Assembly (NCBI GenBank): GCA_025351555.1
Contig: JANXVS010000237.1
Span: 1-9,854, forward strand
Length of the DNA stretch: 9,854 bases
Direction: 5' to 3'
From: Pseudomonadota bacterium
GTDB lineage: Bacteria; Pseudomonadota; Gammaproteobacteria; Xanthomonadales; Rhodanobacteraceae
The position numbers and the translations under genes were made by a program. Under the pieces are notes generated by a model, which saw only the letters and a program-made list of their open reading frames with translations, was not told the DNA's origin and searched no databases. Every line of letters begins with the position of its first letter. The first letter of the stretch is position 1. This document shows positions 7,321 through 9,854 of the stretch, in pieces.

Positions 7321-7349
7321 GATTTTGGCTCCTCGTGTTCTGCTGTGAC

Positions 7350-8975
7350 TTAAACCGGCTTGACCGACACCGGACGGATCGAATCAGGAATGACCCGCGC
7401 GCCGAGATCGCGGCCCAGCGCCAACACGGCAGGATCCTCGCCGAAAGCACGCTCCGCGGCACTCTGCCGGGTCGAATATTCACGCGCGGCGGCATCCGCG
7501 GGAGTATCGGCCGCGCTGGCCTTGTCGAAGCGTACCTTGATCGTGCGTCCCAGCGTCGAACTCAAACGCTCTTCCATCTGCGCTACCAGCGGCGGCGAAC
7601 TGAAATGCTCGTGCACCGGCTTCAGCGCCAGACGCACGACATCGCCATCGATGCCGATCAAGGCGGCGTGGCGCGCCAGCTGACCGGCCGGACCGCGCAA
7701 ACCGGCCTTGTCGATCAGCGCGGACCATTCATCGACGCCGGCAGATGCGACCATTTCATCATTGGTACTTTGTACACTTTGCGCAATGGGTAAATTTTTT
7801 ACCGGTGCCGGAGTTCGCTCCGCGACGCGGGTCGGCGCTGGCATCGGCGCGGCTTTCACCGGCGATGGGCGCGCAGGCAACTCAGTAGCCTGTACTGGCC
7901 GGAACGCCAACATGCGCAGCAGAGTCATCTCGAACCCGGCGCGCGGTGTCGGCGCAATCGGCAGGTCGCGCCGACCGGTGATCGCGAGCTGATAGAACAA
8001 CTGCACCTGCTCGGCGGACATAGCGGCCGCCAGCGCGGTAATCTCCTTGTCACCAGCCTGCTCCACCGCCACATGCTCGGCGACGAGCTGCTTGATTTGC
8101 ACGCGATGCAGCGCGCCGGCGACTTCATCCAGCACGCCGGCAAAATCCGGCGAGAATTCGGCGAGACGGTCGATCTCGGCCATCAGCCCCGCGCCGTCGC
8201 CGGAATGCACCGCCTGAATCAGCGCGAACACTTGGCCGCGCTCGATCGTGCCGAGCATGGTGCGCACTTCGCCGGCGCGCACGGCACCCGCGCCATAGGC
8301 GATGGCCTGATCGAGCAATGAAAGCCCATCGCGCAATGAGCCATCGGCGCCGCGCGCCAGTTCTTCCAGCGCGTCGGCGTCGCAACTGATCCCTTCGGCA
8401 TCCAAGATATGCCGCATCTGTCCGGCGATCTGATCCGGCAGCAGGCGCTTGAGATTGAATTTCAGGCAACGCGACAGCACTGTGACCGGCAGCTTCTGCG
8501 GATCGGTCGTCGCGAGCAGGAATTTCACGTGCTCGGGCGGTTCTTCCAAAGTCTTCAGCAGCGCGTTGAACGCCGACTTGCTGAGCATGTGCACTTCGTC
8601 GATCAGATACACCTTGAAGCGCCCGCGCGACGGGGAATACTGCGCGTTCTCGATCACCTCGCGCACATCGTCGACGCCGGTATTGCTGGCGGCATCGATC
8701 TCGATCATGTCCATGAAACGACCGGCGTCGATATCCCTGCACGCCGAACATTCGCCGCAGGGATTGGACGACTGCCCGCGCTCGCAATTCAGCGACTTGG
8801 CGAAGATGCGCGCGATGGTGGTCTTGCCAACGCCACGCGTGCCGGTGAACAGGAAGGCGTGATGCATGCGATCCGAATCGAGCGCGTTCGAGAGCGCGCG
8901 AACGACGTGCTCCTGCCCGACCAGTTCAGTGAACCGTTTGGGCCGCCATTTGCGTGCGAGGACTTGATACGACAT
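7350..8975 (-). CDS. dnaX: DNA polymerase III subunits tau/gamma
   Basis: A 541-residue clamp-loader ATPase. The N-terminus [20 protein letters not shown] is diagnostic. Walker A is GTRGVGKT (45-52), the zinc ligands are Cys64, Cys73, Cys76 and Cys79, Walker B is LIDEVH (124-129), sensor 1 lies in LLATTDPQ (153-160), and the SRC motif is at 168-170. Clamp-loader domain III ends near residue 358. A Pro/Ala-rich linker follows (about 359-410), then a C-terminal domain (about 412-541, starting [13 protein letters not shown]) fitting the tau region that binds the polymerase alpha subunit. The linker holds a -1 slippery site at codons 392-395, so a short gamma-like form is expected as well as full-length tau. 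The protein is shorter than the 643-residue E. coli tau because the linker is compact. It is the first gene of the minus-strand group dnaX-ybaB. Confidence 0.97.
   Translation of the reverse strand: MSYQVLARKWRPKRFTELVGQEHVVRALSNALDSDRMHHAFLFTGTRGVGKTTIARIFAKSLNCERGQSSNPCGECSACRDIDAGRFMDMIEIDAASNTGVDDVREVIENAQYSPSRGRFKVYLIDEVHMLSKSAFNALLKTLEEPPEHVKFLLATTDPQKLPVTVLSRCLKFNLKRLLPDQIAGQMRHILDAEGISCDADALEELARGADGSLRDGLSLLDQAIAYGAGAVRAGEVRTMLGTIERGQVFALIQAVHSGDGAGLMAEIDRLAEFSPDFAGVLDEVAGALHRVQIKQLVAEHVAVEQAGDKEITALAAAMSAEQVQLFYQLAITGRRDLPIAPTPRAGFEMTLLRMLAFRPVQATELPARPSPVKAAPMPAPTRVAERTPAPVKNLPIAQSVQSTNDEMVASAGVDEWSALIDKAGLRGPAGQLARHAALIGIDGDVVRLALKPVHEHFSSPPLVAQMEERLSSTLGRTIKVRFDKASAADTPADAAAREYSTRQSAAERAFGEDPAVLALGRDLGARVIPDSIRPVSVKPV
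7759..7822 (-). promoter_or_regulatory. dnaX: Predicted -1 programmed frameshift site of dnaX
   Basis: Codons 392-395 read GTA AAA AAT TTA. This contains two overlapping heptamers in the correct phase: A AAA AAT (7800-7794) and A AAT TTA (7797-7791). Slipping at the second gives ten new residues, [10 protein letters not shown], then TGA at 7761-7759, for a product of 405 residues ending just after domain III. The AT-rich codons, with rare TTA, stand out in a GC-rich gene. Directly upstream on the mRNA is a five-bp hairpin CGGAG-CGAA-CTCCG (7822-7809). I see no strong downstream stem, and the GGAG is 17-20 bases away, further than the stimulatory site in E. coli dnaX. Confidence 0.6.
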
Positions 8976-9043
8976 GGAAACCGCCTGAACGATGCAATAG
9001 CCATTGTGCCAACTTGCGCCGGTCAGACCAAGCGCTTTCGTGC

Positions 9044-9072
9044 TTGTGCGCGCATGCCGCGTCTTGTATCCT
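9044..9072 (+). promoter_or_regulatory. Candidate promoter for tRNA-Ser
   Basis: TTGTGC (9044-9049), a 17-bp spacer and TATCCT (9067-9072) form a sigma70-like promoter. The GC-rich bases after the -10 (CGCGGCCCC) resemble the discriminator of stable-RNA promoters. The leader to the mature tRNA would be about 118 bases. Position and spacing support it; hexamer matches are moderate. Confidence 0.4.
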
Positions 9073-9091
9073 CGCGGCCCCTTGCAAGGTC

Positions 9092-9141
9092 GAGCGCTGA
9101 GCGCTTGCGTGATGCCTTGAATGGCATCACGTGCGAAGCGC
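9092..9141. repeat. Tandem heptamer and strong hairpin in the tRNA-Ser leader / dnaX upstream region
   Basis: GAGCGCT occurs twice in tandem (9092-9098 and 9099-9105). Overlapping it, GCGCTT (9101-9106) pairs with AAGCGC (9136-9141), and CGTGATGCC (9108-9116) pairs perfectly with GGCATCACG (9123-9131) around the loop TTGAAT. No T-run follows on either strand, so it is not an intrinsic terminator. It could be an operator, a REP-like unit or an RNA processing structure. It is the main structure in the 221-bp gap between dnaX and tRNA-Ser; no gene is seen there. Confidence 0.5.
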
Positions 9142-9196
9142 GAGGGTGAGGCAAGGATGCCGATCGGAAAGCCCTTCAGGGAGGAAGTACAGTTAC

Positions 9197-9288
9197 GGAG
9201 AGGTGTCCGAGTGGTTGAAGGAGCACGCCTGGAAAGTGTGTAAGCGGGTTATACCGCTTCGCGGGTTCGAATCCCGCTCTCTCCGCCA
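9197..9288 (+). tRNA. tRNA-Ser (anticodon GGA)
   Basis: The 92-base sequence including the encoded CCA folds as a class II tRNA. The acceptor GGAGAGG pairs with TCTCTCC before G73-CCA. The anticodon stem is CACGC/GTGTG, with anticodon GGA at 9231-9233. The long variable arm GCGGGTTATACCGC is typical of serine tRNAs. The T-arm is GCGGG-TTCGAAT-CCCGC (9261-9277). It reads UCC and UCU serine codons. The minus-strand reading frame across it is an artefact. Confidence 0.97.
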
Positions 9289-9448
9289 GATTTAGCTTTG
9301 CGAAAATGATCAAAGGCGGGGTTCGAACCCGCGAAATACAAAATGATGGGTTCGACAAATCGGCAGGAAGACGATTTGCACGGCGAAGCCGCCCGCAGGG
9401 CGAGGCACAGGAAGTGCCGAGTGCATCCCGAGTTTTTGCCAGTTTCAA
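9289..9448. repeat. Spacer with a T-arm-like remnant and an array of perfect hairpins
   Basis: No gene is seen in these 160 bases. At 9316-9332 the minus strand reads GCGGG-TTCGAAC-CCCGC, an intact tRNA T-arm with no tRNA body around it. Then come four consecutive perfect hairpins: CAAATCG/CGATTTG (9356-9362 with 9372-9378), CGGC-GAA-GCCG (9381-9391), GCCC-GCA-GGGC (9391-9401) and GGCAC-AGGAA-GTGCC (9404-9418). A T5 run lies at 9433-9437. The array may terminate the tRNA-Ser transcript or be a dispersed intergenic repeat. The ffs promoter should also lie here, but I find no good hexamers. Confidence 0.55.
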
Positions 9449-9562
9449 TGGTGGTCCCGTTGGTTCTCCCGCGACGATAGTTTGCAAATCCCGCCAGGGC
9501 CGGAAGGCAGCAACGGTAGCGAATGATTCGGGTGCCGGGATGTGGCTGGCGGGACCGCCACC
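9449..9562 (+). ncRNA. ffs: 4.5S RNA of the signal recognition particle
   Basis: The sequence matches bacterial small SRP RNA. GTTGGTTCTCCCGC occurs near the 5' end, the conserved apical stem GCCGGAAGGC carries the GGAA tetraloop (9502-9505) with the asymmetric loop GCAGC after it, and GTGCCGGGATGTGGCTGGC leads to the 3' strand. The 5' bases 9449-9459 pair with 9550-9560, closing a single long hairpin. The RNA binds Ffh and FtsY for co-translational targeting to the membrane. Exact ends are uncertain by a few bases. It lies close to dnaX, as in other gammaproteobacteria. Confidence 0.96.
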
Positions 9563-9592
9563 CCTGCGATACATTGCATGCTTCACACCGGC

Positions 9593-9854
9593 ATGCGCAA
9601 CGCCATGCACAAACATCTGCACTGTTCAAACTGGCAATTTACGTGCTGGGTAGTTGTTCTGCCCTGCTTTCTGCTGGCAACCTCAGCAGCCGTAGCGACG
9701 CCCCCGCTCTGGCAAGATCGCCTCACGAACGAGCGCGGGGACACGGCTTTGCTCGCTGCACCCCTGCACGACTACCGCGCGCTTACGCTCAGTCTTGCAA
9801 ACCTGCGCTCACGGCTAGATGCGGCGCCGGACGAGCGCAGGGGCGATCCGCCGG
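9593..9854 (+). CDS. N-terminus of an exported protein (partial, runs off window)
   Basis: An open frame continues to the window edge (87 codons from 9593). The start reads MRNAMHKHLHCSNW, then a hydrophobic core (WVVVLPCFLLATSAAVA) ending in a likely signal peptidase I site before TPPLWQD. ATGs at 9578, 9593 and 9605 are all in frame, and none has a clear Shine-Dalgarno; 9593 or 9605 gives the best signal peptide. After the signal, HDYRALTLSLANLRSRLDAA resembles the 'RALxLDxxALRxxLxxAP' opening of propeptides in secreted reprolysin-like (M12) metallopeptidases of Xanthomonadales. That assignment is tentative, since the catalytic part lies outside. The gene starts 15-42 bases after ffs, leaving almost no room for a separate promoter. 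Confidence 0.6.
   Translation, partial: MRNAMHKHLHCSNWQFTCWVVVLPCFLLATSAAVATPPLWQDRLTNERGDTALLAAPLHDYRALTLSLANLRSRLDAAPDERRGDPP

Noticed and set aside
9176..9629. Minus-strand reading frames ending in phrases like AERAGFEPAKRYNPLT or GGESGIRTREAV
   Set aside because: They are antisense translations of tRNA-Ser and the ffs region, a well-known source of false hypothetical proteins.
1..9854. CRISPR array, prophage, integrase or toxin-antitoxin system
   Set aside because: No regularly spaced direct repeats and no recombinase, phage or toxin-like reading frame was found; all long genes are housekeeping or envelope functions.

Overview
The window is GC-rich chromosomal DNA from a gammaproteobacterium. 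The gene order dnaX-ybaB-recR with tRNA-Ser and ffs upstream of dnaX, a Slp-type outer-membrane lipoprotein, and a moxR/DUF58/TgpA-like module all fit, and the overall style suggests Xanthomonadales. The lineage is an inference from gene content and codon use, not a database result. Nothing here is phage, plasmid or CRISPR. The unusual signals lie in the intergenic DNA and in one recoding site.

Left part, 1-5253: a GT39/ArnT-like membrane glycosyltransferase runs leftward off the window edge (1-1104, minus). Diverging from it across 43 bp is a rightward module of a MoxR-type AAA+ ATPase (1148-2116), a DUF58 protein (2270-3256, GTG start) and a TgpA-like DUF3488/transglutaminase membrane protein (3253-5253, GTG start overlapping the DUF58 stop). 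This trio is a recurrent bacterial set in which the ATPase is thought to act as a chaperone for the membrane and periplasmic partners. Between moxR and DUF58 sits a 145-bp nested palindrome (2116-2260) that looks like a MITE/REP-type insertion.

Middle, 5254-6965: a Slp-family lipoprotein (5317-5874, plus) with a strong Shine-Dalgarno sequence and an aromatic/His-rich tail converges on a leftward block made of a HIT-family hydrolase (5885-6229), recR (6240-6842), ybaB (6997-7320) and dnaX (7350-8975). dnaX, ybaB and recR serve replication and recombinational repair and are usually co-transcribed. Here a pair of inverted REP-like units forms a long stem followed by eight Ts between ybaB and recR (6881-6965), a textbook intrinsic terminator. 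A weak candidate promoter for recR starts in the T-run. dnaX carries two overlapping -1 slippery heptamers at the end of domain III with a stop 12 codons later in the -1 frame, so it probably makes both tau (541 aa) and a gamma-like product (about 405 aa).

Right part, 8976-9854: between dnaX and the right edge lie a candidate promoter and a strong hairpin, tRNA-Ser(GGA) (9197-9288), a 160-bp spacer packed with small perfect hairpins and an isolated tRNA T-arm-like sequence, the 4.5S SRP RNA gene ffs (about 9449-9562), and the 5' end of a gene for an exported protein that continues past the window.
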